A DNA stretch of 64,000 nt, from the NCBI GenBank assembly GCA_035633215.1, contig DASQFI010000059.1, positions 1 through 64,000 on the forward strand. Reading direction: 5' to 3'. The translations under genes were made by a program, and so were the position numbers. Origin of the DNA: DASQFI01 sp035633215 (GTDB taxonomy: Bacteria > Acidobacteriota > Vicinamibacteria > Vicinamibacterales > SCN-69-37). Each line of letters opens with the position of its first letter. The stretch's first letter is position 1. The notes beneath the pieces are model-generated. The model worked only from the letters and a program-made list of their open reading frames with translations. It had not been told where the DNA came from and searched no databases. This document shows, in pieces, positions 23,267 to 32,083 of this stretch.

Positions 23267-24385
23267 CTATCCTCCCTTTTTCTTCTGGACATAGGCGGCG
23301 CGCAGTGCGTCAACCAACCGCGCGTCCACGAGACCGGCGGGACTTCCCTGATAGTTCAACGTGCGATCGGCACGGAACTTGTCCACCGCCGCGATCGTTT
23401 CCTCGTCGTAACGTCCGAGGTCGCGCGAGGCCTGCTGCGCTTCGGCGGCAAGCTTGTCGTACTGCGCGCGGTCCGTCTTTTGCAACTCGCGCATCTTGTC
23501 GGTGTTCATCGACGCGGGCTCGGGAAAGACCGTGAGCGTCGGGCGCCAGTAGGCGAGCGCGTGCAGCATCCGCTTGAGCTCGATGACATCCGGTCCGTCG
23601 ATGCGCGAGAAATTCCGATAGCCCAGCCGGCGCGCCGTCGTGTAGTAAATCCGTTTCATCTCGCCGACCGGCTCGGGATGCTCGCCGACCTCGATGGCGA
23701 GCGCGATGTAGTCGCCTCCACGCCCGGGGTTGTTGGGATCGGCGATCTTGATCGCGGCCGACTGGAGACTGCCCCAGCGGCGGTCGCCGCCCTTGGCTTG
23801 ACCGGCTTCGAGCGCCAGGATCATGCGCTCGGCGAGCGGCCATCCCGAGCCCTCGGTCGACTCGAAACTTGCGGCCACTGCTTCGATAACCTCGGGGCCA
23901 ACCATGATGTTGGCCTGCACGGTGTAGTTGAGGCCCTGCTTGCTGCCGGCCCAGTTGCCGTTCGATTTGCCCGTATGAGCCGCCGAGCGGCCCTGCATGT
24001 CGATCATGCCGACCTGTCGCGACTCGCGCTGCGCGTCGTTCTCGAGCAGCTGGTTGAGCACGTCCTGCGGCGCCACGCCCTTGGCGAGCAGATCGAGCCC
24101 GCGCGGGCCGTACTCGACCATGGTGGACGCCTGCGTGCAGACGGCGCCAATCTTGGCCCGCACGTGGGGCACCGCGCGTCCCACGAACGGCACGCGCGTC
24201 GTCACCGCGGCGCCGGACTGCCCGGTCGCCGGATCAATCGCGCAGAGCGAGAACGTCGAGTACTGCGGATGTCCCTCGTCGTTCACCGGGACACCGTCGG
24301 GCGCGCGCTGCTGCGCGGCGGCCGGGGCCGGGGACAAGGCGGCAACGACGGCGAACAGGGCGACGACGGGCAAACGTCGAGTCAT
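23267..24385 (-). CDS. Exported DUF1028-family protein
   Basis: A 372-residue protein. A signal peptide (about 1-26, ending AAAQ) precedes a DUF1028 domain that begins YSTFSLCAIDPATGQSGAAV and contains KIGAVCTQASTMVEYGPRGL and GLNYTVQANIMVG; the fold is related to Ntn hydrolases but the activity is unknown. The C-terminal 90 residues resemble a peptidoglycan-binding-like module (QASRDLGRYDEETIAAVDKF then GLVDARLVDALRAAY). ATG 24385 fits the signal peptide; an upstream start at 24424 would put 13 polar residues in front and lie inside a large hairpin. The gene is downstream of the first PQQ dehydrogenase, with a 48-base hairpin in between. Confidence 0.85.
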   Translation of the reverse strand: MTRRLPVVALFAVVAALSPAPAAAQQRAPDGVPVNDEGHPQYSTFSLCAIDPATGQSGAAVTTRVPFVGRAVPHVRAKIGAVCTQASTMVEYGPRGLDLLAKGVAPQDVLNQLLENDAQRESRQVGMIDMQGRSAAHTGKSNGNWAGSKQGLNYTVQANIMVGPEVIEAVAASFESTEGSGWPLAERMILALEAGQAKGGDRRWGSLQSAAIKIADPNNPGRGGDYIALAIEVGEHPEPVGEMKRIYYTTARRLGYRNFSRIDGPDVIELKRMLHALAYWRPTLTVFPEPASMNTDKMRELQKTDRAQYDKLAAEAQQASRDLGRYDEETIAAVDKFRADRTLNYQGSPAGLVDARLVDALRAAYVQKKKGG

Positions 24386-24409
24386 GTCGGCTCTCCGCCG
24401 CCATTCTAA

Positions 24410-24457
24410 GACCTCCGAGGTCATTTCGCTGAGTCTCCCGAAATGACCTCGGAGGTC
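24410..24457. terminator. 19-base-arm hairpin between the PQQ dehydrogenase and DUF1028 genes
   Basis: Perfect 19-base arms (GACCTCCGAGGTCATTTCG at 24410-24428 and its complement at 24439-24457) flank a 10-base loop. Each arm contains the smaller palindrome GACCTCCGAGGTC. It begins 8 bases after the dehydrogenase stop on the minus strand and ends 24 bases before the DUF1028 start. No T-tract is present, so it may be a terminator or a protein-binding site. Confidence 0.6.
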
Positions 24458-24464
24458 ATGCCGA

Positions 24465-26099
24465 TCATTTCGTCTGCTGCACGCTGAACGTCTGTCCCGC
24501 GATGGTCAGGGTGCCGTTACGCTTCTTCGGAGGTCCGCCGTACGTCGCGACGGAATAGGTCACGGCCCCGTTGCCGCTGCCGCTGGCGCCGGTGTTGATC
24601 GTCATCCAGGGGACGTTGCTCACGGCCGTCCAGCCGCAGCCGGCGGGCGCGGTGACCGTCACGCTCCCATTCCCTCCGGTGCGCGTGTAGTTGGCGCTCG
24701 TGGGCGAGATCGAGAACGTGCACGCCGCGGCGCCGCTCTGATTGACGGTGAACGTTCGGCCGGCGATCGTCATCGTGCCCGTCCTCGGCGACGCGGACCC
24801 GTTGGCGTCGATGGAATAGCCGACGTTGCCGTTCCCAGTTCCCGACGATCCCGACATCACGTGAATCCAAGAAGCGTTCGACGTGGCGCTCCACGGGCAC
24901 CCGGCCGCGGTGGTGACGTCGACGGTGCCGGTTCCGCCGCCGGCGCCGAAGGTCTGGCTGCCCGGCGAAATGCCGTACGTGCATGGCGGCGTCGTGGACA
25001 CAATCCGGCTGACCGAGCCGCCAAGATTCACGACGTAGATCTCGCCCGCCTCGTCCTCGCCAAACGACGAAATGTTCATCGTCGTGTCGAGCTCCACGAC
25101 CTGGGACATGCCATTCCAGGAAAGGATTTCTCCGGAGCAGTAATCGCCGTACACATAGATGCCGTCCGGCAGCGCGCCTTGCGATCCGCGATAGACGTAG
25201 CCGCCTGTGATGGAGCACCGTCCGCCGGAGTGGATGTAGTCGAACACGGGGGAGATGTAGTTCAACGGATTGCACAGTCCGGGATCGTTGTTCGTGCAGG
25301 CGGAGCCCTCGTAGACGCGCCAGCCGTAGTTGCCGCCGTTCTGGATCGGCGTATTCACCTCTTCGCGGGATCCCTGACCGACGTCGGCCAGCCACATCAG
25401 ACCGGTGTCGGGGTCAAAGCTGAACCGCCAGGGGTTGCGAAGTCCGAACGCGAAAATCTCGTCCTCTCCGCCTCCCGGGCCGAAGAACGGATTCGTGGGC
25501 GGCGAGACATACGGCACGCCTGGCTCCGTCGGATCGACGTCGATGCGGAGTACCTTGCCGAGAAGCACGGTGATGTTTTGCGCATTGTTCGGCGGATCGT
25601 TCCCGGAGCCGCCGTCGCCAACGCCGATGTACAGATAGTTGTCCGGCCCAAACGCGAGCATCCCGCCGTTGTGGTTCGTGTTGGTCGGGTGCGGAATCGT
25701 CAGGAGAACGGTTTCCATGGTGCTGGCGACGTTCGGGTCGGCCGTGACGTGGTATTCGGCAATGACCAGCGTGCCGTCTCCTGCCCGCGTGTAGAAGACG
25801 AAGAACCGGCCGTTGCTTTCGTACAGCGGATGAAACGCGAGCCCGAGCAGGCCCCGCTCCCCGCCCGCCACGACGCGAGTCTGAATGTCGAGAAACACCG
25901 TTGGCGTCGAGGCGCCGGGCTGAAGGACCTTGATGACCCCTCCGCGTTCGACGATGAACAGACGATTCGTGCCGTCGCCGGCATGCCCGACGAAGAGTGG
26001 GCTCGACAGGCCACTCGACACGACCGGCGTGAGTTGAATCGCGGCGAAGGGAGACGGAACAACAGAGAACAGCCGTCGCGATCGCGGCGGCCAGTGCAT
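24465..26099 (-). CDS. PQQ-dependent sugar dehydrogenase with BACON tail, frameshifted signal peptide
   Basis: A 544-residue reading. Residues about 15-355 form a glucose/sorbosone dehydrogenase propeller: GDGTNRLFIVERGGVIKVLQ, the conserved HPTNTNHNGGMLAFGPDNYL followed by YIGVGDGGSGNDPPNN, and FGLRNPWRFSFDPDTG. Two BACON-like beta domains follow (about 370-455 and 460-544), each with C-x-W and S-x-x-x-W. The enzyme would oxidise sugars outside the cytoplasm with PQQ. The paralog at 28177-29823 starts at a GTG with a clear signal peptide. Here the matching signal peptide (GTG 26112, MKSLNALAAAIATAVLCC) is in another frame because of an indel near 26055. The ATG at 26099 only gives a poor substitute, so export may be lost. 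Confidence 0.85.
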   Translation of the reverse strand: MHWPPRSRRLFSVVPSPFAAIQLTPVVSSGLSSPLFVGHAGDGTNRLFIVERGGVIKVLQPGASTPTVFLDIQTRVVAGGERGLLGLAFHPLYESNGRFFVFYTRAGDGTLVIAEYHVTADPNVASTMETVLLTIPHPTNTNHNGGMLAFGPDNYLYIGVGDGGSGNDPPNNAQNITVLLGKVLRIDVDPTEPGVPYVSPPTNPFFGPGGGEDEIFAFGLRNPWRFSFDPDTGLMWLADVGQGSREEVNTPIQNGGNYGWRVYEGSACTNNDPGLCNPLNYISPVFDYIHSGGRCSITGGYVYRGSQGALPDGIYVYGDYCSGEILSWNGMSQVVELDTTMNISSFGEDEAGEIYVVNLGGSVSRIVSTTPPCTYGISPGSQTFGAGGGTGTVDVTTAAGCPWSATSNASWIHVMSGSSGTGNGNVGYSIDANGSASPRTGTMTIAGRTFTVNQSGAAACTFSISPTSANYTRTGGNGSVTVTAPAGCGWTAVSNVPWMTINTGASGSGNGAVTYSVATYGGPPKKRNGTLTIAGQTFSVQQTK

Positions 26100-26232
26100 T
26101 CAGGGATTTCACGAAGGGGACTCCTTCCGGACGAGGGAGCCCTTCCCACAGTAGCGCAGAAGAACATCGGATGCGACGACTTTCGTCACGTCGCGGCTCG
26201 ATGCGGCGATATCATGCACCGCCACGTCCGAC

Positions 26233-26907
26233 ATGGCCGTCCCCAGCCCGCAACTTCTGCAAATCGAGACATCCATCCACGGCCGGGTGCTGTACGACGA
26301 TCGCGCCGGTCCCACCTCGGGCGTGGTCATGGCGTTTCACGGCTACGGACAATCCGCCGATGACATGCTGGCCGACGTTCAGCGGGTGCCGGCCATCGAG
26401 CGTTGGCGCCTCGTCGTGCCGCAGGCGCTCCATCGGTTCTACACGCGCGATCAACAGAGAATCGTTGCCAGCTGGATGACTCGAGAAGATCGCGATCTTG
26501 GCATTCAGGACAATCTCGAATACGTCGCCCGCGTGATCGATCGCATCGGAGGCGGCGCGTCGCCGCTGGTCTGTCTCGGGTTCTCGCAGGGCGCTTCGAT
26601 GGCCTATCGAGCGGCCGTACTGGGACGGCACCCCGTGTCGGGTGTCATCGCGCTCGGCGGAGACATTCCGCCGGAAGTGCGCGCGGCAACCGTCGCGGAC
26701 GGCCGAAGCTGGCCGGAGGTGCTCATCGGTGCGGGCGAGCGTGACACCTGGTTCAACCCGCGGCTGGATGGCGAGCTCACGTTCCTCATGTCTCGCGGAA
26801 TCAGCCATCAGGTTGTCCGCTACGACGGCGCGCACGAATGGACGCCGGCGTTCGCCGCGGCGGCAGGCCAGTGGCTCGATACGCTCCTCGCCAGGACGTC
26901 GATATGA
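26233..26907 (+). CDS. Phospholipase/carboxylesterase-family hydrolase
   Basis: A 224-residue cytoplasmic alpha/beta hydrolase. It has VVMAFHGYGQSADDML at the oxyanion strand, the nucleophile elbow CLGFSQGASMAYRAA (Ser in G-x-S-x-G), an Asp in GAGERDTWFNPRLD and the catalytic His in VRYDGAHEWTPAF. This is the carboxylesterase/YpfH-like group, which hydrolyses short acyl esters. The ATG at 26233 has no strong ribosome site. The last four bases overlap the start of the kinase gene (ATGA), so the two are translationally coupled. Both genes lie between the paralogous PQQ dehydrogenase genes but on the other strand. Confidence 0.87.
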   Translation: MAVPSPQLLQIETSIHGRVLYDDRAGPTSGVVMAFHGYGQSADDMLADVQRVPAIERWRLVVPQALHRFYTRDQQRIVASWMTREDRDLGIQDNLEYVARVIDRIGGGASPLVCLGFSQGASMAYRAAVLGRHPVSGVIALGGDIPPEVRAATVADGRSWPEVLIGAGERDTWFNPRLDGELTFLMSRGISHQVVRYDGAHEWTPAFAAAAGQWLDTLLARTSI

Positions 26908-27857
26908 ACCGGATCTCGAACGACGATCGCGGATTCGCGGCCGCCGGCCCCGCGTTCGCACAACTGGACCGGCTCGGTCCCATCGACTGGGACGCCTGGA
27001 CCGCGGCCGCTGAGAGGCTCGCGCGCGATCTCGCCGGCGCGGCCGATCTCGATCGGCGCATCCATCATCTCTATCTGCCAGTGCTCTTCTTTTGCGCGGC
27101 CCAGGCGCGCCACGTCGCCGGACGGCCGTGTCTCGTCGGCATCCAGGCGCCCCAGGGCGCCGGCAAGACGACACTGGTCTCGCACCTGCTCGCGCAACTG
27201 CCGGCGCTCGGAGTTCGCGCGACCGGCGTGTCGATTGACGACTTCTATCTCACGCGCGAGGAGCAATTGCGCGTGGCGGCCGAGCATCCCGGCAATCCGT
27301 ACCTCGAGCACCGCGGCTATCCAGGTACGCACGACGTCGAGCTCGGCGAGGCGACGCTCGCCTCGCTCCGCATGCTTGGGGAGGCTGCCGCTGACGCGTG
27401 TGGCGTGCGCGTGCCGGTGTACGACAAATCGGCGCACGGCGGGCGCGGCGACCGAGCGCCTGAGTCCAAATGGCGCGAGGTCACTGGACCAGTCGACCTG
27501 GTGTTCGTCGAAGGCTGGATGCTTGGCTTCTCGCCCGTGGCCGAATCCCCCTTGGACGATTCCGATCTCGTCGCGCCAAATCGCGCCCTCGCGGCGTACG
27601 ACCGCTGGCACCGCCTCCTCGACTGCTTCGTCGTCCTGCGCGCCACGGACCCGAATTTCGTCCTGCGTTGGCGCGTCGAGGCCGAGGAAGCGATGCGAGC
27701 CAGCGGCCGGCCCGGTCTCGACCGCGCGGCGATCGCAGACTACATCCGGCGATTCCTGCCGGCGTACGCGACCTACGGCGGCGCCCCGTCGCACATTGCG
27801 CCGGAGCGGCAAATGACGGTGTGGCTCGATGAGCGGAGGCGGGCGACGGAGAGGTAG
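26904..27857 (+). CDS. P-loop kinase, D-glycerate 3-kinase-like
   Basis: A 317-residue P-loop kinase. The Walker A motif reads GIQAPQGAGKTTLVSHLL, followed by TGVSIDDFYLTREEQLRVA and RGYPGTHDVELGEATLASLR, then the Walker B-like DLVFVEGWMLGF. These match the plant/yeast-type glycerate kinase (GLYK) group of the uridine-kinase-like superfamily. That enzyme converts D-glycerate to 3-phosphoglycerate, so sugar-acid breakdown would be consistent with the sugar dehydrogenases alongside. Phosphoribulokinase or pantothenate kinase relatives are alternatives. ATG 26904 overlaps the esterase stop. No signal or membrane segment is present. Confidence 0.82.
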   Translation: MNRISNDDRGFAAAGPAFAQLDRLGPIDWDAWTAAAERLARDLAGAADLDRRIHHLYLPVLFFCAAQARHVAGRPCLVGIQAPQGAGKTTLVSHLLAQLPALGVRATGVSIDDFYLTREEQLRVAAEHPGNPYLEHRGYPGTHDVELGEATLASLRMLGEAAADACGVRVPVYDKSAHGGRGDRAPESKWREVTGPVDLVFVEGWMLGFSPVAESPLDDSDLVAPNRALAAYDRWHRLLDCFVVLRATDPNFVLRWRVEAEEAMRASGRPGLDRAAIADYIRRFLPAYATYGGAPSHIAPERQMTVWLDERRRATER

Positions 27858-28176
27858 CGGCTCGGTGTCATCTGCTGCAGAGTCGCTGAAGCTTCAGGCG
27901 CTCGCCTGCAGGTTCGGACTCGAGGTAACGCTCGCGGCCTCCGGGGAGCTGCCGCTCGAAATCGCTCGCTTTATCCGCGCCGCGTGCGTACTGACGCCCA
28001 TCGCGCCACTCCGCACACGGCGGAGCTTGGCGCTCGCACGCTGGCGCTCCTGTCGCGGCGATTTCGAACTATCGCTCATCGCGGCACTCCAACGTCGGCC
28101 GCGACGTTACCTCGAGTCCGAACCCGGTCGAGCGCCTGCGAGTCTTTCGTCCAGGTGTCTTTGCATGCCGCCTCAA
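27858..28176. other. Intergenic gap with no recognised feature
   Basis: About 319 bases between the kinase stop and the stop of the second PQQ dehydrogenase, which converge. I find no convincing gene, tRNA or strong hairpin. The base composition is like the coding DNA around it, so an unrecognisable gene remnant is possible. Confidence 0.5.
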
Positions 28177-29823
28177 TCAGCGACTCTGCCTGATCGTGAA
28201 CCGCTGCCCGGCAATCGTGAGTCGGCCGCCGCGGGTGCCGAGCCGGCCCGCGCGCGGCGCGACGACGTAGGTCACGGTGCCGTTGCCGCTGCCCGCCGGT
28301 TCGCCGGAGATCGTGATCCATGAGGCGTGGCTCGTCGCCTGCCAGTCGCATCCGAAATCCGCGGTGACCGCGACGGTAGCTGTGCCGCCCTCGCGTGGAT
28401 AGCTCGCTTGACTCGGTGAAATGGCGAACGCGCAGGCGACGTTGCCGTTCTGCGCAACGGTGAACGTGCGGCCGCCAATCGTCACAGTCCCCGACCGCGA
28501 CGTCGCGGATGTGTTCGCGTCGATCGAATACGCGACAGAGCCGTTGCCGGTCCCGGACGTTCCCGACGTCACTCGGAGCCAGGCCGCGTTCGACGTCGCG
28601 GTCCACCCGCAGCCGGCGCCGACGGTGACCGCCACGCTGCCGGTTCCCCCGGCCGCCACGACGTTCCGGGTCGTGGGAGAAATCGAAATCGAACAGGGCG
28701 GCGACGTCGACATCAGCCGGCTCACCGAACCATTCAGGTTCACGACGTAAATCTCGCCGGCTTCGTCCTCCCCGAACGACGAAATGCTCATCGTGGTGTC
28801 GAGCTCCAGCGTCTGCGACGCGCCGTTCCAGGAGAAGATTTCACCCGTGCAGAAGTCTCCATAGAAGTACGCGCCATCCGGCAGCGTGCTCTGGGTCCCG
28901 CGATACACGTACCCGCCGGTGATGGAACAGCGGCCGTTGGCGTGCGTGTAATCGAAGATCGGGGGCTTGAAGTTGGCCGGGTTGCAGAGAACCGCGTCGA
29001 TGCCCGTGCAGGCGGAGCCTTCGTAGACGCGCCAGCCGTAGTTGCCGCCGCTCACAATCGGCATGTTCACTTCTTCCCGCGCCCCCTGACCGACGTCAGC
29101 GAGCCAGAGCTGGCCGGTAAACCGGTCGAAGCTGAACCGCCACGGATTCCGCAGCCCGTAGGCGAAGATCTCGCCGCGCGCGTTGGCCATGTTGACGAAG
29201 GGATTGCCTGGCGGAGACACGTACGGCAGGCCTCCGTCCGCATTCACGTCGATGCGCAGCACCTTGCCGAGGAGCTCGTCCAGCCTCTGGGCGTTGTTGG
29301 GCGGGTCGTTGCCGCTCCCACCGTCGCCGACACCAATGTACAGAAAATTGTCGGGCCCAAAAGCCAGCATGCCGCCGTTGTGGTTGCCAAAATTCGGATG
29401 CGGAATCGTCAAGAGAATCCTCTCGGACGGATTCGCGACGTTCCGGTCCCCGGTCAGGTTGTATTCGGCGATGACGAGCGCGCCGTCGCCGGTGCGCGTG
29501 TAGTACACGAAGAACCGCCCGTTGCTTTCGTGCAGCGGGTGAAACGCCAGACCGAGCAGGCCACGCTCGCCGCCCGCCAGAATCCGGGAGCGAATATCGA
29601 GAAACGTGGCCGCCGAGGAGCCGCCGGGCTGCAGGACCCGGATGACGCCGCGCTGTTCGACGATGAACAGCCGATTCGATCCGTCACCGGCGTGCGTGAG
29701 GAACAGCGGCTCCACGAGACCCGACGACACGACCGGGACGAGCTGGATCGCGGCGAGGAGCGGAACCGACAAACAGAGAATCACCGCGGCCGTCGCGGCG
29801 CCCAACGCATTCAACCACTTCAC
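28177..29823 (-). CDS. Exported PQQ-dependent sugar dehydrogenase with BACON tail
   Basis: A 548-residue paralog of the protein at 24465-26099, here intact. The GTG start gives a signal peptide (about 1-25, ALGAATAAVILCLSVPLLA). The dehydrogenase propeller contains GDGSNRLFIVEQRGVIRVLQ, HPNFGNHNGGMLAFGPDNFL and YGLRNPWRFSFDRFTGQLWL; the His in the NHNGG loop is part of the PQQ site in this family. Two BACON-like domains follow (about 375-460 and 462-548), with CGWTATSNAAWLRV and CDWQATSHASWITI. BACON modules are thought to bind glycans or mucins. A 96-base inverted repeat begins 4 bases upstream of the start codon, and no Shine-Dalgarno sequence is seen outside it. Confidence 0.9.
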   Translation of the reverse strand: MKWLNALGAATAAVILCLSVPLLAAIQLVPVVSSGLVEPLFLTHAGDGSNRLFIVEQRGVIRVLQPGGSSAATFLDIRSRILAGGERGLLGLAFHPLHESNGRFFVYYTRTGDGALVIAEYNLTGDRNVANPSERILLTIPHPNFGNHNGGMLAFGPDNFLYIGVGDGGSGNDPPNNAQRLDELLGKVLRIDVNADGGLPYVSPPGNPFVNMANARGEIFAYGLRNPWRFSFDRFTGQLWLADVGQGAREEVNMPIVSGGNYGWRVYEGSACTGIDAVLCNPANFKPPIFDYTHANGRCSITGGYVYRGTQSTLPDGAYFYGDFCTGEIFSWNGASQTLELDTTMSISSFGEDEAGEIYVVNLNGSVSRLMSTSPPCSISISPTTRNVVAAGGTGSVAVTVGAGCGWTATSNAAWLRVTSGTSGTGNGSVAYSIDANTSATSRSGTVTIGGRTFTVAQNGNVACAFAISPSQASYPREGGTATVAVTADFGCDWQATSHASWITISGEPAGSGNGTVTYVVAPRAGRLGTRGGRLTIAGQRFTIRQSR

Positions 29824-29826
29824 GGC

Positions 29827-29922
29827 GACGGGGGTTTGCTGTGGAAAACTCCCGGGACTCCACCATGCAAATGGTCTTGTGACTTGGGTGTCCCGGGAGT
29901 TTTCCACAGCAATACCCCCGTC
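29827..29922. repeat. 96-base inverted repeat at the start of the PQQ dehydrogenase gene
   Basis: Left arm 29827-29857 (starting GACGGGGGTTTGCTGTGG) and right arm 29891-29922 are complementary over 31 bases with one extra A in the right arm. The spacer is 33 bases. The left arm ends 4 bases from the GTG start, so the 5' leader of this gene would be locked in a strong stem. The paralogous gene has no such element at this place. Confidence 0.75.
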
Positions 29923-29989
29923 CCCACAGTAGCTCAAAAGAGAGATTGAGCGCTGCCGACGGGGACTTCCACCCGTCGCGGTTTCTTGC

Positions 29990-30017
29990 TTTTCGCCTTT
30001 TCGCCTTTTCGCCTTTG
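29990..30017 (+). repeat. TTTTCGCC tandem repeat
   Basis: Three exact copies of the 8-base unit TTTTCGCC plus a partial one lie just downstream of the amidase stop on the minus strand. It belongs to the class of short tandem repeats at gene ends in this window. Confidence 0.6.
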
Positions 30018-30026
30018 AGGCTTGCT

Positions 30027-31913
30027 CTACTCGTCGAGCTTCGTCGGCTTCTTCAGATGATGCCCGGCGGCGTCCTGATACGCCTTCGCGAGCGCGAGCA
30101 GCTCCATCTCGGCGAACGGACGCGCGAAGAACGTCACGTTCGTCGGCGTACCTGCCGCGCTGAAACCGTTCGGCACGTTGATCGCGGGATAGCACGCGAG
30201 GTTGGCCATCGTCGAATGCCGCTGTGCGGGCCCCGGCGGTCGCGCCGGCTCGCCCGTGCCGCGCCCGCGCCCGCCTCCAGCTCCGCCGGCGCCGCGCTCG
30301 CCGCGTCCGGCCGCTGCGCCCGCCCCAGCCACGCCCGCGGCTCCAGCGGCAGCAGCCGCTGCGGCCGCTGTCGTCGGATCCGCCGGATCGGCCGGATCGC
30401 CGCCGCGCCCGCGACCCCCGCCTCCGACGCCAGGGTTCGACGCGACGATGTACACGTCGACTCCGGCCGTCGCGGCCGCCAGCTCCGTCATCATCATCAT
30501 CCGCAAGCGCTGCGACTGCAGGTATTCGACCGCCGGTACGAGCCGCGCGGTGGGACGCGTGCCGCGACGCGAGCCAACCATCTTGCCGTTCCGCGTCATC
30601 TCGTCGAAAAATACCGCCGACTCGACGCCCAGGCCGCTCACGTTCGTCTGCGACACGGGAATCGTCATCGGGATGAACTTCGTCACGCCGAGGGTTCGCA
30701 GCGTGTCGAGCAGCTTTTGCGCGTTGTCTTTCACGACACCTTCGGTGAGGTCGTCGAATGACTCCTTGATGTAGCCGACGCGCAGCTTGCGGACGTCCAG
30801 CTGCGCGTTCCAGTTGAACGGGATGTCCGAGACGCTCATGTCGCGCCCATCGGGTTTGGCAACGGCCTGCATGACGATCGCGCAGTCTTCGGCATACCTG
30901 CAGATCGGCCCGAGCCGGTCCTGCGTCCACGACAGCGCCATCACGCCGTAGCGGCTGATGCGGCCGAACGTCGGACGCAGCCCCGCAAGCCCGCAACGAG
31001 CGGACGGACTGAGAATCGATCCGCTGGTCTCGCTACCGATGCCGAAGCCGACGCACCCGGCCGCCGTCGCCGACGACGGCCCGGCCGATGATCCACTGGA
31101 GCCCTGCGCGGGATCCCACGGACTATTGGTCCGGCCACCGAACCACTGATCGCCAGCCGCCAGTTCTCCGGTGCTCAGCTTGGCGATCAGCACCGCGCCC
31201 GCGTCGCGCAGCATCTCGACGACGCTGGCGTCGTAGTCGAAGACTTGTTCCTTGAACGCCGGGGAGCCCCATGTGGTCTTGTAGCCCTTGACCGAGATGA
31301 TGTCCTTGGCGCCCCACGGAATGCCGTGCAGCGGTCCCTTGTACTTGCCGGCGGCGATCTCGGCGTCGGCCTGTTTCGCCTGCGCGCGGCCGAGGTCATC
31401 GAGGAACGTCACGACGTTGTTCAACTTCGCGTTGTAGCGATGCAGGCGCGTGAGATACATCTCGGTCAGCTCGACCGACGTGACCTGTTTCGTGCGGATG
31501 AGCTCCGCCAGGTGCCGCACGGGCCAGAACGCCACGTCCTCGAGATGAGCCGGACGCTTCACGGCCGGCGCCGCGCTCAGCCGAAACGGCAGCCTCGTCT
31601 TGTTGACCTCGATGCCCGGCGCGAGCGCGCTGAAGTGGAACGGCGGCGACACGTCGTTCGGGATGTGGATCTTTCGCACCTCCTCGAAGCGTGTGAGATT
31701 CTGATTCGCGCTCTGCACGAGCGCCTGGCGATCGGCTTCGCTCGCGTCGATGCCCGACAGCTTCAGCGCTTCGGTCACCATCGCGACCGTGACGCGCGGC
31801 GTCTGCGCGTCCTGCATTCGCGCCCAGATGATGCCCGGCGCGAGTGTCGATCCCAGCCCCACGCTCGCGAAATGCACCATGAAACGACGACGGGTTTCGT
31901 CCAGCTTCGACAT
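30027..31913 (-). CDS. Exported amidase-signature family enzyme with low-complexity insert
   Basis: A 628-residue amidase. The N-terminus has a Tat-like signal (DETRRRFMVHFASVGLG). The Ser-cisSer-Lys triad is visible: Lys in HGIPWGAKDIISVKG, cis-Ser in DPAQGSSGSSAGPSSATAAG and the nucleophile Ser in GFGIGSETSGSILSPS. Near residues 493-566 the normal fold is interrupted by about 74 residues rich in Gly, Ala, Arg and Pro (beginning NPGVGGGGRGRGGD), after which homology resumes at TMANLACYPAINVPNGF. Amidase-signature enzymes hydrolyse amides; the substrate is unknown. ATG 31913 is preferred over an ATG/GTG further upstream because it puts the twin arginines close to the start. Confidence 0.9.
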   Translation of the reverse strand: MSKLDETRRRFMVHFASVGLGSTLAPGIIWARMQDAQTPRVTVAMVTEALKLSGIDASEADRQALVQSANQNLTRFEEVRKIHIPNDVSPPFHFSALAPGIEVNKTRLPFRLSAAPAVKRPAHLEDVAFWPVRHLAELIRTKQVTSVELTEMYLTRLHRYNAKLNNVVTFLDDLGRAQAKQADAEIAAGKYKGPLHGIPWGAKDIISVKGYKTTWGSPAFKEQVFDYDASVVEMLRDAGAVLIAKLSTGELAAGDQWFGGRTNSPWDPAQGSSGSSAGPSSATAAGCVGFGIGSETSGSILSPSARCGLAGLRPTFGRISRYGVMALSWTQDRLGPICRYAEDCAIVMQAVAKPDGRDMSVSDIPFNWNAQLDVRKLRVGYIKESFDDLTEGVVKDNAQKLLDTLRTLGVTKFIPMTIPVSQTNVSGLGVESAVFFDEMTRNGKMVGSRRGTRPTARLVPAVEYLQSQRLRMMMMTELAAATAGVDVYIVASNPGVGGGGRGRGGDPADPADPTTAAAAAAAAGAAGVAGAGAAAGRGERGAGGAGGGRGRGTGEPARPPGPAQRHSTMANLACYPAINVPNGFSAAGTPTNVTFFARPFAEMELLALAKAYQDAAGHHLKKPTKLDE

Positions 31914-32083
31914 GATGGCTGCCTCGGTGTGCGGCCATTGTAATGACAAACGGCCCGATTCTCAGGCTTTTTTCAGGCTTTCGTCAGCGCCGCGACAGGA
32001 CTTCGCGCCAGCCGCGCCCGTACGCTGCCGGTGAGGTCAGCGGCCCGACGTGATCGCGGCCAGACACCTCGAGGAGGTGAGAC

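Noticed and set aside
29824..30996. Upstream extension of the second PQQ dehydrogenase through the amidase region
   Set aside because: The signal peptide begins at GTG 29823 and the extension is Arg/Gly-rich shadow translation of the amidase gene.
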